Assembly (NCBI GenBank): GCA_004562915.1
Contig: SFQZ01000020.1
Coordinates: forward strand, 1 to 57,173
DNA: 57,173 bases
Reading direction: 5' to 3'
Source: a bacterium
GTDB taxonomy: Bacteria; Bacillota_A; Clostridia; Lachnospirales; Lachnospiraceae
Shown here: one piece after another, positions 8,941 through 17,253 of the stretch
Layout: each line of letters opens with the position of its first letter
Position numbering within the stretch: the first letter of the stretch is position 1
Notes under the pieces: model-generated
Databases searched by the model: none
What the model was told of the DNA's origin: nothing
Seen by the model: the letters and a program-made list of their open reading frames with translations, nothing else
Position numbers and translations under genes: made by a program

Positions 8941-9069
8941 AATTAAGATATCCTTGTAATGTTTATACTTTATTCTATCAAGATAAGTTACAAAACTCAG
9001 AATGTATTTATAGCTTTTTATAGGTTTATTTTATCTGTTTTTGACCTCTTTTCTTTCTGCTGGTATTTA

Positions 9070-9078
9070 TGGTATGAT
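9070..9078 (+). promoter_or_regulatory. Candidate extended -10 promoter of aroE
   Basis: TGGTATGAT is an extended -10 (TGn plus TATGAT) about 60 bases before the aroE ATG. No good -35 lies 17 bp upstream. A TATAAT nearer the gene is too close to the ribosome site to be the functional -10. Confidence 0.4.
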
Positions 9079-9136
9079 GTTCACATCAAACATTTTGTTT
9101 TTCATTTTCACTTTATTATAATATAAGGAGTTTTCT

Positions 9137-10006
9137 ATGACAATACCAATTACCGGACATACCGGATTTACAGGACTGTTGGGGAGCCCTGTCTCACACA
9201 GCATTTCCCCTATGATGCATAATGAAAGCTTTCGCATGGTCGGGCTGGATCTGATCTATCTTTGCTTTGATGTAAAGGAAGAACAACTGGATACCGCTGT
9301 TGCCGGATTGAAAGCTGCCGGAATCCATGGCTTTAATTTGACTATGCCATGTAAAAACCGCATGGTTTCTCTCTGTGATGAGCTTTCCCCCGCTGCCTCT
9401 CTGATCGGTGCAGTCAATACCGTAGTCAATCAAGACGATAAGCTGATCGGACACAATACCGATGGGATTGGTTTCTGGCGTTCTGCAGAAGAAGTGGGAT
9501 TTTCTTCCCCTGGTAAAAATGTAACTTTGATGGGAATGGGCGGTGCTGCCACTGCAATTGCCGTACAGGCTGCTCTGGATGGAGTAAAAGAATTGAATAT
9601 CTTTGCCCGCCCCACCAGTCGTTTCTGGCAAAGAGCAAACAATCTGACAGATGAGCTGAATAAACGAACCACATGTAAGGTTCAGCTTTTCGAACAACAG
9701 GATACCTCCACACTGAAAAAATGTCTGGATCATTCTGATATTCTGGTAAATGGCACTTCTGTGGGAATGGCACCAAATACAGAAACTTCCATACTTCCTG
9801 ATTCTACTCTGCTTCATCCGGAACTGACCGTTGCTGATGTCATTTACAATCCACGGGAAACTCTACTTTTGAAACAGGCGAAATCTGTGGGATGTCCCGT
9901 ATTTAATGGAATGTATATGCTGCTGTACCAGGGGGCAGAAGCTTTCCGACTGTGGACCGGGGTGGATATGCCGGTGGAGCATATCAAAGAGCGTTATTTT
10001 AAATAA
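9137..10006 (+). CDS. aroE: Shikimate dehydrogenase
   Basis: NADPH-dependent reduction of 3-dehydroshikimate to shikimate. It has 289 residues. Substrate-site SHSISPMMHN (20-29), catalytic Lys K73 (NLTMPCKNRM) and Asp D109 (GHNTDGIGF) are all present. A nucleotide-binding GMGGAATA follows at about 133. ATAAGGAG precedes the ATG. Together with the nearby aroD it supplies aromatic amino acid synthesis. The 3' end runs straight into a perfect palindrome that probably acts as a two-way terminator with uxaC. Confidence 0.95.
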   Translation: MTIPITGHTGFTGLLGSPVSHSISPMMHNESFRMVGLDLIYLCFDVKEEQLDTAVAGLKAAGIHGFNLTMPCKNRMVSLCDELSPAASLIGAVNTVVNQDDKLIGHNTDGIGFWRSAEEVGFSSPGKNVTLMGMGGAATAIAVQAALDGVKELNIFARPTSRFWQRANNLTDELNKRTTCKVQLFEQQDTSTLKKCLDHSDILVNGTSVGMAPNTETSILPDSTLLHPELTVADVIYNPRETLLLKQAKSVGCPVFNGMYMLLYQGAEAFRLWTGVDMPVEHIKERYFK

Positions 10007-10070
10007 AATCGGACAGGGGACAGACCTGTGTCCCATATTCTGGGACACAGGTCTGTCCCCTGTCCGATTT
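10006..10070. repeat. Perfect 30-bp palindrome, REP-like; probable two-way terminator
   Basis: Arms 10006-10035 and 10041-10070 are fully complementary around a 5-nt loop. It starts at the last base of the aroE stop and ends 11 bases before the uxaC stop, so it sits between convergent genes. TTTTTAT follows on the plus strand. It is the same family as 817-880. Confidence 0.85.
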
Positions 10071-10081
10071 TTATCATTTTT

Positions 10082-11497
10082 TTATTTTGTCTCCAACTGG
10101 AATCCAAAGTATCTCACTGCATTATTATAGGAAATTCCTTTGATAATCTTTTCCAGACTCTTCATGTCTTTCGGATATTCTCCGTTTTCTACCCATCCCC
10201 CGATCAATTCACAGAGGATTCTCCTGAAGTACTCATGTCTCGGATAAGAAAGGAAGCTTCTGGAGTCTGTAAGCATACCGTTGAAGTTTCCAAGCAGTCC
10301 AAGATTTGCCAGGGATGTCATCTGTTTCATCATACCGGTTTTATTATCGTTGAACCACCATGCGGAACCCTGCTGAATCTTGCCGATCGCATCGGAATTC
10401 TGGAAACATCCCAGGATGGTTCCAAGTGCTTCATCATCATTTGGATTCAGACTGTAGAGAATGGTTTTCGGAAGATTGCCTGCTTCATTCAGTGCATTCA
10501 GGAAATCTGCTGTTTCACTGGATGGTGCATAATTATTGATGCAGTCATATCCCGTATCCGGTCCCAGCTTTTTGTACATGGTTGTGTTGTTGTCTCGTTT
10601 GCATCCATAATGAAGCTGCATTGCCCATCCCATCCTGGTATATTCACCTGCAACAAACATCATAAATGCAGTCTTAAATCTCAGTTCATCCTCACGGGTA
10701 ATTTTCGCACCCATCAGACGTTCTGTGAAAATATCTTCAATTTCTGCCTCAGAAGCCGGAGCATACATCACATACTCCAGAGCATGGTCGGAAGCCCGAC
10801 ATCCCATCTCATCAAAGAACGTCATTCTTTTGGAAAGAGCTGTTTTCAGATCTTTAAAAGATTTGATTTCCACTCCCGCCACATCTCCCAATTTTTTGAG
10901 ATAATCCAGATAATCCGGTTTTTCCAGATTCATAGCTTTGTCAGGACGCCATGCCGGAAGCACCTGCACCTCAAAGCTATTGTCTTCTGCAATCATTTTA
11001 TGCCATCTCAGATCATCTGCCGGATCATCTGTGGTACAGATCAGAGTAACATTAGACTGACGGATCAGATTACATACACTCATGGAATCCTGCTGTAGTT
11101 TTGCATTGCACAGATTCCACACCTCTTCTGCGGTATCTCCATTCAATACCCCATGATAACCGAAAAATCTCTGCAATTCCAGGTGACTCCAGTGATATAA
11201 CGGATTACCGATAGCCTTTTCCAGAGTCTCTGCCCATTTCTGAAATTTTTCACGATCCGGTGCATCTCCGGTAATATAATATTCATCCACACCATTGGAA
11301 CGCATCTGGCGCCATTTATAATGGTCACCTCCCAGCCAAACCTGTGTAATATTATCAAATTTTCTGTCCTCAGCGATTTCCTGTGGGTTGATATGGCAGT
11401 GATAATCCAATACAGGCATCTTTTCTGCGAACTCGTGATACAGTTCCTGTGCTGTTTCTGTGCTAAGTAAAAAGTTTTCATCCATAAATGGTTTCAT
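10082..11497 (-). CDS. uxaC: Glucuronate/galacturonate isomerase
   Basis: Uronate isomerase converting D-galacturonate to D-tagaturonate (and D-glucuronate to D-fructuronate). It has 471 residues from ATG 11497, with GGAGG 7 bases upstream. The N-terminus MKPFMDENFLL and the metal-binding DYHCHINP (about 38) are typical, as is the length. It is the last gene of the lacI-dctPQM-uxaC operon. UxaA and UxaB are encoded divergently. Confidence 0.95.
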   Translation of the reverse strand: MKPFMDENFLLSTETAQELYHEFAEKMPVLDYHCHINPQEIAEDRKFDNITQVWLGGDHYKWRQMRSNGVDEYYITGDAPDREKFQKWAETLEKAIGNPLYHWSHLELQRFFGYHGVLNGDTAEEVWNLCNAKLQQDSMSVCNLIRQSNVTLICTTDDPADDLRWHKMIAEDNSFEVQVLPAWRPDKAMNLEKPDYLDYLKKLGDVAGVEIKSFKDLKTALSKRMTFFDEMGCRASDHALEYVMYAPASEAEIEDIFTERLMGAKITREDELRFKTAFMMFVAGEYTRMGWAMQLHYGCKRDNNTTMYKKLGPDTGYDCINNYAPSSETADFLNALNEAGNLPKTILYSLNPNDDEALGTILGCFQNSDAIGKIQQGSAWWFNDNKTGMMKQMTSLANLGLLGNFNGMLTDSRSFLSYPRHEYFRRILCELIGGWVENGEYPKDMKSLEKIIKGISYNNAVRYFGFQLETK

Positions 11498-11538
11498 TTT
11501 TATACCTCCATAACTCTTACATGATTTCATTTTATCCC

Positions 11539-11579
11539 AGGGTCATGCATTTACATCCAGACATGAAATGCATGACCCT
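11539..11579 (-). other. Intercistronic hairpin between dctM and uxaC
   Basis: 14-bp perfect arms (11539-11552, 11566-11579) with a 13-nt loop. No T run follows on either strand, so it is more likely an RNA processing or stability element within the operon than a terminator. Confidence 0.6.
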
Positions 11580-11592
11580 ATCGGCTCCTATA

Positions 11593-12900
11593 TTATACGT
11601 ATCCCATCAGACTCGGGAGCCACAAAGAAAGCTGCGGAATATAGGTCACGAGCATCAGTACGGCAAAAATAGCTGCAAAATAAATCAAGAGCTGCTTCAC
11701 AACAGTCTCAATCTTTACTCCGCCCACTTTTACACCTACAAACAAAGTAGTTCCAACCGGAGGGGTGATCGTTCCGATACACAGGTTGAAGATCATCATA
11801 ATTCCAAAATGTACGGTATTCATTCCCAGTGCCTGGCATACCGGCAGGAAAATCGGTGTAAAGATCAGGCAGGCCGGTGTCATATCCATAAATGTACCTA
11901 CGATCAGAAGAATCACATTGATCATCAGGAGAATCACAATTTTATTATTGCTGATTGATAACAATGCAGACGAAACCAGTGACGGAATATTAGTAAATGC
12001 CATGACCCAGGACATAATGGAAGAAACACCAATCAGGAAAATGATGATACCTGTCATTTCCGCACTTTCTTTCAGAATCTGCGGAAGCTCTTTCCATTTG
12101 ATGGATTTATAACCAAACAGAGACAACAGCAAACTGTAAACTACAGCTACAACAGAACCTTCTGTTGCTGTGAAAATACCAAGAATGATTCCACCGATTA
12201 CGATAATGATCAGTAACAGACACGGCAGTGCCTGAAAAAAGATATTCAGTTTTTCTTTCGCAGTGAATTTGCTACTGCTTCTATATCCGTTTTTCTTTGC
12301 GATAAAGAAAATCACCAACATACATGCCAGTCCCCAGAGAATACCCGGAATATATCCTGCCATAAAAAGAGCTGCCACGGAAGTTCCGCCACTGACAAGC
12401 GAAAAAGTAATCATAACATTACTTGGAGGAATCAAAAGACCGGTGGGTGCCGTAGCAATATTGGCTGCTGCAGAGAAATTCGGATCATATCCTTCTTCTT
12501 TCTCAATCGGTCCGATGATAGATCCCATAGCAGATGCAGCTGCTGTACCGGAACCGGAAATTGCGCCAAACAACATATTTGCCAGAACGTTGGTCTGAGC
12601 CAGAGCGCCAGGTGTACGTCCTGTGATCACTTTTGCCAGATTGATCAGACGAACAGCAATACCACCTTTGTTCATAATATTACCGGCCAGGATAAAAAAC
12701 GGAATTGCAAGCAAACTAAACACGGAAATTCCTGAAAAAATTCGCTGAGCCCCTGTCAAAACAGCAACTCCGGTATCCATGATCGGAAGAATCGCACATA
12801 CGGATGAAAGTCCCAAAGCTACAGCAATCGGCACTCCTGCAAGCAAAAGAACTGCCAGTACAACCAAAATAATCAATCCACACACTAATGCAGTATTCAT
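11593..12900 (-). CDS. TRAP transporter large permease DctM-type
   Basis: The 12-helix-type membrane subunit of a tripartite ATP-independent (sodium-driven) transporter, 435 residues and hydrophobic throughout. It has typical family segments such as GNIMNKGGIAVRLINLA, FGAISGSGTAAASAMGSI and FNLCIGTITPPVGTTLFVG. It follows the binding protein and small permease genes. Its place beside uxaC, uxaA and uxaB predicts a hexuronate substrate. Confidence 0.93.
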   Translation of the reverse strand: MNTALVCGLIILVVLAVLLLAGVPIAVALGLSSVCAILPIMDTGVAVLTGAQRIFSGISVFSLLAIPFFILAGNIMNKGGIAVRLINLAKVITGRTPGALAQTNVLANMLFGAISGSGTAAASAMGSIIGPIEKEEGYDPNFSAAANIATAPTGLLIPPSNVMITFSLVSGGTSVAALFMAGYIPGILWGLACMLVIFFIAKKNGYRSSSKFTAKEKLNIFFQALPCLLLIIIVIGGIILGIFTATEGSVVAVVYSLLLSLFGYKSIKWKELPQILKESAEMTGIIIFLIGVSSIMSWVMAFTNIPSLVSSALLSISNNKIVILLMINVILLIVGTFMDMTPACLIFTPIFLPVCQALGMNTVHFGIMMIFNLCIGTITPPVGTTLFVGVKVGGVKIETVVKQLLIYFAAIFAVLMLVTYIPQLSLWLPSLMGYV

Positions 12901-12928
12901 AAAGATTTTCCACTCCTTTCCACGAACA

Positions 12929-13432
12929 TCATTCTTTTACTTCTCTTTTCTGTCCTTCTACACCTGCAATCAGATCGATGATATTCAGGATAGAATACAA
13001 CACAATCAGGCAACCGGAAAGGGGTATAATCGTATATACCACTCCCATCGGAATTCCAAGAGAAGCCGTTGACTGGGTCATGGTCAGGTCCATAATAGTA
13101 ACACCGCCATAAATCATCACACTTCCTGCCAGAAGCATAATCAATAGTTCACTGAAAATATTCAGTACTTTCTGACCGCCTTTACCAAGCTTGTCAGCCA
13201 CAAATCCCATACGCATATGATCTCTTTTTCCAAATACCAGTGCACTTGCCAGAAGTGCCATCCAGGTGAAACTGTAAGTCAGAAGTTCTTCTGATACAGT
13301 ACTTGGATTTTTAAAAATAAAACGTGTTACGATCTGATAGGTTCCGATTACAACCATAGCAGCAAAGATCACTGCACAAGTGGAACTTAAGACAACGTCA
13401 ACCACCTTGCGGATTTTATGTAATACTTCCAT
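12929..13432 (-). CDS. TRAP transporter small permease DctQ-type
   Basis: Small four-helix subunit of the TRAP transporter, 167 residues from ATG 13432 (MEVLHKIRKVVDVV). GGAGGAA precedes it and overlaps the end of dctP by spacing of one base after its TAA. A longer reading from 13462 would overlap dctP and is unlikely. It pairs with the DctM subunit downstream. Confidence 0.9.
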   Translation of the reverse strand: MEVLHKIRKVVDVVLSSTCAVIFAAMVVIGTYQIVTRFIFKNPSTVSEELLTYSFTWMALLASALVFGKRDHMRMGFVADKLGKGGQKVLNIFSELLIMLLAGSVMIYGGVTIMDLTMTQSTASLGIPMGVVYTIIPLSGCLIVLYSILNIIDLIAGVEGQKREVKE

Positions 13433-13433
13433 C

Positions 13434-14468
13434 TTACTCTTCCTCCTGTGCATATTTTTCATTTACTTCCTGGATATGGTCATACAGCTCCCGGATATCC
13501 GGATTGGCATCCAACATTTCCTGCTGTACATCTGCAACTTTATCTTTAAAGGCCTGTACATCCACATCAATAAATTCCACACCCATTTCGTTCTGAGCAA
13601 TCTCTTTTGCTGCTTCCACCTGCTCATCCCAGTACTTCATCTCTTCTTCTGTAGAAAGCAGTGCTGCTTCTTCAAAAATCTCATACTCTTCATCACTGAG
13701 ACCTTCCAGAAACTTCAAATTACCGATCAGCATATCCGGAACCATCTGATGTTTATTGTAGGAATAGTACTTGGCAACCTCTCCGTGTTTGTTATTGGTC
13801 AGTGCCAGCTCATTGTTTTCTGCACCATCAATAACCCCCTGCTGAATGGCTGTATACACTTCACCGAAACTCATAGGAGAAGCAGCTGCACCAAATGCAT
13901 TTGCCATATTTACACTGGCTGGACTCTGCTGTACACGCATCTTAAGACCTTTCAGATCATCCGGCGTATAAATCGGTTTCTTTGCATAAAAACTTCTTGT
14001 TCCTGCATTGTACCAGGTCAGTACACGGAAACCGGCTGCATCCGTAGATTCATACACCTGTTTCATATAATCAGTGTCATTCATAACTTCATGATATGCC
14101 TCTTCCGAGGTAAACAGATACGGCATACTGAAAACTTCGTAGACATCCGCAAAATTCTCCAGATTGGCTGTACCTGCAACTACAAAGTCGATCGCACCTG
14201 TCTGTGTCAGCTCAATGGCTTTCTGAGCCCCTCCCAGAAGCTCATTGGGATAAATCTGAACTTCATACTTGTCACCCAGATTTTCCTCAATGTATTCTTT
14301 AAATTTTAAAAGTCCCAGATGTTCCGGATGTGTCTCGGACTGGGCATGAGAGATACGGATGATACGCCTCTCACTTTTGATAGATGCGCAGCCGGTCAGT
14401 CCGGTCAGACTGCCTACAAAAAGCCCCGCACAGAGGGCCAAAGCACATATTCTTTTTAATCCTTTCAT
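13434..14468 (-). CDS. TRAP transporter solute-binding lipoprotein DctP-type
   Basis: Extracellular substrate-binding subunit, 344 residues. A lipoprotein signal (LTGLTGC lipobox, Cys about 27) anchors it outside the membrane. The family's substrate-carboxylate Arg is expected in LKGLKMRVQQSP. GVIDGAENNELA is also typical. Dct-type TRAP binding proteins take organic acids, including uronates, which fits the surrounding uxa genes. It follows lacI by 35 bases in the same operon. Confidence 0.92.
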   Translation of the reverse strand: MKGLKRICALALCAGLFVGSLTGLTGCASIKSERRIIRISHAQSETHPEHLGLLKFKEYIEENLGDKYEVQIYPNELLGGAQKAIELTQTGAIDFVVAGTANLENFADVYEVFSMPYLFTSEEAYHEVMNDTDYMKQVYESTDAAGFRVLTWYNAGTRSFYAKKPIYTPDDLKGLKMRVQQSPASVNMANAFGAAASPMSFGEVYTAIQQGVIDGAENNELALTNNKHGEVAKYYSYNKHQMVPDMLIGNLKFLEGLSDEEYEIFEEAALLSTEEEMKYWDEQVEAAKEIAQNEMGVEFIDVDVQAFKDKVADVQQEMLDANPDIRELYDHIQEVNEKYAQEEE

Positions 14469-14503
14469 TTTCTAATTTCCTTTCACTTTTTATTCCTTCG
14501 TGA

Positions 14504-15499
14504 TTAGAAATCAGTTGTACAACGTTTTTCCAGGTGGCATTTCACTGTTGTTTTCTGTCTGATCTTTTCTCCGCCGAGTAAAGCCATCATAGAATCAATT
14601 GCTGTCTTACATAATATTTCACCTCTGGCATCCACCGAGGTGAGCTCAGGCTCACAACTGACAGAAAGTTCTGAATTGTTATAACCTACAACACTAATCT
14701 CACCGGGCACGGAGATTCCTCTCGCTTTCGCATACTTGAGTACACCAACAGCAAGTCCGTCTTCCGTAGCAATGACACTGTCAAAATCCAGGTCTCTTCG
14801 TAAAAGCAGCATATCTCTGGTATAATGAATGGAATTTTCCGTAAAAAATTTCAATTCTCCAAGAACCGGCATTTGATTATTCTTCAATGCATCCTCATAA
14901 CCTTTCATTTTCTGCATGGCACTGAATGAATGCGAATTACTGAGAAATAAAATGCGTTTTCTTCCTGAGAAAATCAATTCCTCCGTGGCGTCATAAACCG
15001 CCTGATAGTCATCCGCAAGAACGCAGTAAATATTATCTCCTTCAATATAACCGTTGATCATAAATACAGGTATCTGGGATGCAACTTCTTTTATATAAGA
15101 AACATCTTCGTTGATACCGCCTGCATAATTGGAACCAATCAGCACAAGCGCATCAATCCTCTTTTGCAGGATCAATTCCACAGCCTGACGTTTGTCTTCT
15201 TCGTCATAGCCACTACAGTACAGAATACAATCATACCCGTATCCTCTCAGATTTTTTTCCAGATAAGACACTGCCTTTGCCATATAATCGTCCGATACAT
15301 CGGGGCAGACAAGACCTACTGTCTTCATAGAATTCAAACCAAGTCCTCTTGCAAATACATTCGGTGTATAATGGTTTTCTTCCATAACCTTGAGCACCTT
15401 TTCTTTTGTCTTCTCACTGACTTTCGGACTGTCATTTACTACTCTGGATACAGTTGCAATCGATACATTTGCCAGTTTTGCAATATCGTAGATATTCAC
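14504..15499 (-). CDS. LacI-family regulator of the hexuronate genes
   Basis: 331-residue repressor. The N-terminal helix-turn-helix (MNIYDIAKLANVSIATVSRV) and hinge are followed by a periplasmic-binding-protein-like sensor domain. It is the first gene of its operon with the TRAP transporter and uxaC, and faces uxaA-uxaB. Two palindromes in the divergent region each sit over a predicted start point. I infer that it represses both directions and itself, with a hexuronate or intermediate as inducer. Confidence 0.93.
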   Translation of the reverse strand: MNIYDIAKLANVSIATVSRVVNDSPKVSEKTKEKVLKVMEENHYTPNVFARGLGLNSMKTVGLVCPDVSDDYMAKAVSYLEKNLRGYGYDCILYCSGYDEEDKRQAVELILQKRIDALVLIGSNYAGGINEDVSYIKEVASQIPVFMINGYIEGDNIYCVLADDYQAVYDATEELIFSGRKRILFLSNSHSFSAMQKMKGYEDALKNNQMPVLGELKFFTENSIHYTRDMLLLRRDLDFDSVIATEDGLAVGVLKYAKARGISVPGEISVVGYNNSELSVSCEPELTSVDARGEILCKTAIDSMMALLGGEKIRQKTTVKCHLEKRCTTDF

Positions 15500-15527
15500 A
15501 ATCTCACTTCCTTTTTCTAATTTCGAA

Positions 15528-15543
15528 GTGTAAGCCCTTACAC
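15528..15543. promoter_or_regulatory. Operator O1 (LacI-type palindrome) at the lacI promoter
   Basis: GTGTAAGCCCTTACAC, symmetric except for the central CC. It begins about 9 bases downstream of the lacI -10 and so covers the start point. It shares a 14-bp core with O2 at 15698-15713. Confidence 0.75.
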
Positions 15544-15552
15544 TTGATTTTC

Positions 15553-15580
15553 ATTATATCATGTATTCTCATAAATACAA
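15553..15580 (-). promoter_or_regulatory. Promoter of lacI-dctPQM-uxaC
   Basis: Minus strand: -35 TTGTAT (15580-15575), 16-bp spacer, -10 TATAAT (15558-15553). The start point would fall at about 15546, inside or beside operator O1, which implies autoregulation. Confidence 0.65.
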
Positions 15581-15666
15581 TCCATTTTCACTATTTCATT
15601 TTTTACAATCTTTCACCCCTTAATTTATGCATTTTTTACAGTTTTTTCTTTTTTTCCAAATTCATA

Positions 15667-15695
15667 TTGACGGTATATCGTTTGCGTTGTATCTT
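15667..15695 (+). promoter_or_regulatory. Promoter of uxaA-uxaB
   Basis: -35 TTGACG (15667-15672), 17-bp spacer, -10 TATCTT (15690-15695). The start point, about 15702, lies within operator O2. The arrangement mirrors that on the lacI side. Confidence 0.65.
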
Positions 15696-15697
15696 GA

Positions 15698-15713
15698 ATG
15701 TAAGCCCTTACAT
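15698..15713. promoter_or_regulatory. Operator O2 (LacI-type palindrome) at the uxaA promoter
   Basis: ATGTAAGCCCTTACAT, the same 14-bp core as O1 and 170 bp away (about 16 helical turns). It covers the predicted uxaA start point. Confidence 0.75.
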
Positions 15714-15757
15714 TTTTAACTATTTTCATGACATGATGAGAAAGGATGTTATCGTAT

Positions 15758-17239
15758 ATGCAGACATTTCTTAAAATTCATCCAAATGACAAGGTGGCTG
15801 TTGCATTAAAGCCACTATCCGCAGGAGATGTTCTTACAGTTGACGGAAGCAAAATTATATTATTAGAAGACATCCCCCAGGGGCACAAATTTGCCCTCTG
15901 TCCAATGGAAGAAAGTGAACCTGTGGTCAAATACGGTTCCCCCATCGGTGTGACAAAAACAGCCATACAGCCCGGTGCCTGGGTTCATACTCATAATATG
16001 AAAACCGGACTGGGTGATCTTCTTACTTATACATATTCACCTCAGATTTTCTCACTGCCGCCTACCGAAAATCGCTGTTTTCAGGGATTTCGCAGAAAAG
16101 ACGGGAAAGTCGGTGTAAGAAATGAAATCTGGATTATTCCCACGGTGGGCTGTGTGAATAATATAGCCACTGCGGTTGAAACACGTGCTCAGATTTATAA
16201 AACCGGCACGATTGATGATATTGCTGCTTTTCCACATCCCTATGGATGTTCCCAGATGGGTGATGATCAGGAAAATACCCGGCAGATCCTTGCCGACCTT
16301 ATTAACCATCCCAATGCAGGTGGTATTCTTGTTCTTGGTCTTGGCTGTGAAAACAGCAATATCGAAGAACTGAAAAAATATATCGGTTCCTATGATGAAA
16401 ATCGGGTAAAATTTTTAGTTTGTCAGGAATCCGAAAATGAAATTGAAGATGCACTGAACCTGATTGCTGAACTTGCCGAATACGCCGGCAGTTTTCGCCG
16501 GGAACCAATCAGCTGCAGTGAACTGATCGTCGGAATGAAGTGCGGAGGTTCCGATGGTCTCTCCGGCATCACTGCCAATCCGACCGTGGGACGTTTCTCC
16601 GATCTACTGATTTCCAAAGGCGGTACAACAATTCTCACCGAGGTCCCTGAGATGTTCGGCGCAGAAACACTGCTAATGAACCGCTGCGATAATGAAGAAT
16701 TGTTTGAGAAAACGGTTTCACTGATCAATGATTTTAAAAATTATTTTACAAGCCACAATCAGACCATTTACGAGAATCCTTCCCCGGGAAATAAAAAAGG
16801 CGGTATTTCCACTCTGGAGGATAAATCTATGGGCTGTACACAAAAATCCGGTTCCGCACCAGTAAAAGGTGTACTTTCCTATGGAGAACCGGTTTGTCAG
16901 AAAGGCTTGAATCTTTTATGTGCTCCCGGCAATGATCTGGTGGCTTCCACAGCCCTTGCTGCTTCCGGTGCACATATTGTTCTGTTCACTACAGGAAGAG
17001 GAACACCATTTGCTTCTCCTGTACCGACCGTAAAAATATCGAGCAACACTCCTCTGTACGAACATAAGAAAAATTGGATTGATTTTAACTGCGGTTCTTT
17101 AGTGGATGGAAAATCTCTGGATGAACTGGGTGAAGAACTCTTTGACTATGTGATTGCTGTTGCTTCCGGAAAAAAAGTAAAATCCGAGGAAGCCGGTTTT
17201 CATGATATGGCTATATTCAAACAGGGTGTAACGTTATAA
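15758..17239 (+). CDS. uxaA: Altronate dehydratase
   Basis: Dehydrates D-altronate to 2-keto-3-deoxy-D-gluconate. It has 493 residues from ATG 15758 (MQTFLKIHPNDKVAVAL). The N-terminal SAF domain (to about 90) is followed by the catalytic UxaA/GarD region with conserved PYGCSQMGDD, GLGCENSN and MKCGGSDGLSGITANP. An ATG 12 bases upstream overlaps the AAAGGA ribosome site. It is the first gene of the uxaA-uxaB pair. Confidence 0.95.
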   Translation: MQTFLKIHPNDKVAVALKPLSAGDVLTVDGSKIILLEDIPQGHKFALCPMEESEPVVKYGSPIGVTKTAIQPGAWVHTHNMKTGLGDLLTYTYSPQIFSLPPTENRCFQGFRRKDGKVGVRNEIWIIPTVGCVNNIATAVETRAQIYKTGTIDDIAAFPHPYGCSQMGDDQENTRQILADLINHPNAGGILVLGLGCENSNIEELKKYIGSYDENRVKFLVCQESENEIEDALNLIAELAEYAGSFRREPISCSELIVGMKCGGSDGLSGITANPTVGRFSDLLISKGGTTILTEVPEMFGAETLLMNRCDNEELFEKTVSLINDFKNYFTSHNQTIYENPSPGNKKGGISTLEDKSMGCTQKSGSAPVKGVLSYGEPVCQKGLNLLCAPGNDLVASTALAASGAHIVLFTTGRGTPFASPVPTVKISSNTPLYEHKKNWIDFNCGSLVDGKSLDELGEELFDYVIAVASGKKVKSEEAGFHDMAIFKQGVTL

Positions 17240-17253
17240 AAAGGAGTATGAGC

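Larger units (their letters stand above)
7567..8960 (-). mobile_element. Degenerate IS607-family element (approximate limits)
   Basis: A block between aroD and aroE contains remnants of a serine-recombinase tnpA and a tnpB on the minus strand, in the usual IS607 order with overlapping ends. IS607 elements lack terminal inverted repeats, so exact ends cannot be read here. The limits given are the outermost sequence not needed by aroD or aroE. The 7567-7741 part, downstream of tnpB, is where a TnpB element would carry its right end and guide (omega) RNA. Three internal deletions have removed catalytic parts of both genes. Confidence 0.75.

Noticed and set aside
9095..9127. TATAAT just before aroE as its -10
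   Set aside because: The start point would fall inside the ribosome site; the extended -10 at 9070-9078 fits better.
10028..11098. Long open frame (356 codons) on the plus strand opposite uxaC
   Set aside because: It is the complement of a well-conserved uxaC, has no ribosome site, and its translation is Cys/His/Phe/Ile-rich without domains.
13380..14309. 309-codon plus-strand frame opposite dctP
   Set aside because: Antisense to a clear TRAP binding protein; the translation looks like a shadow of the coding strand and has no start signal.
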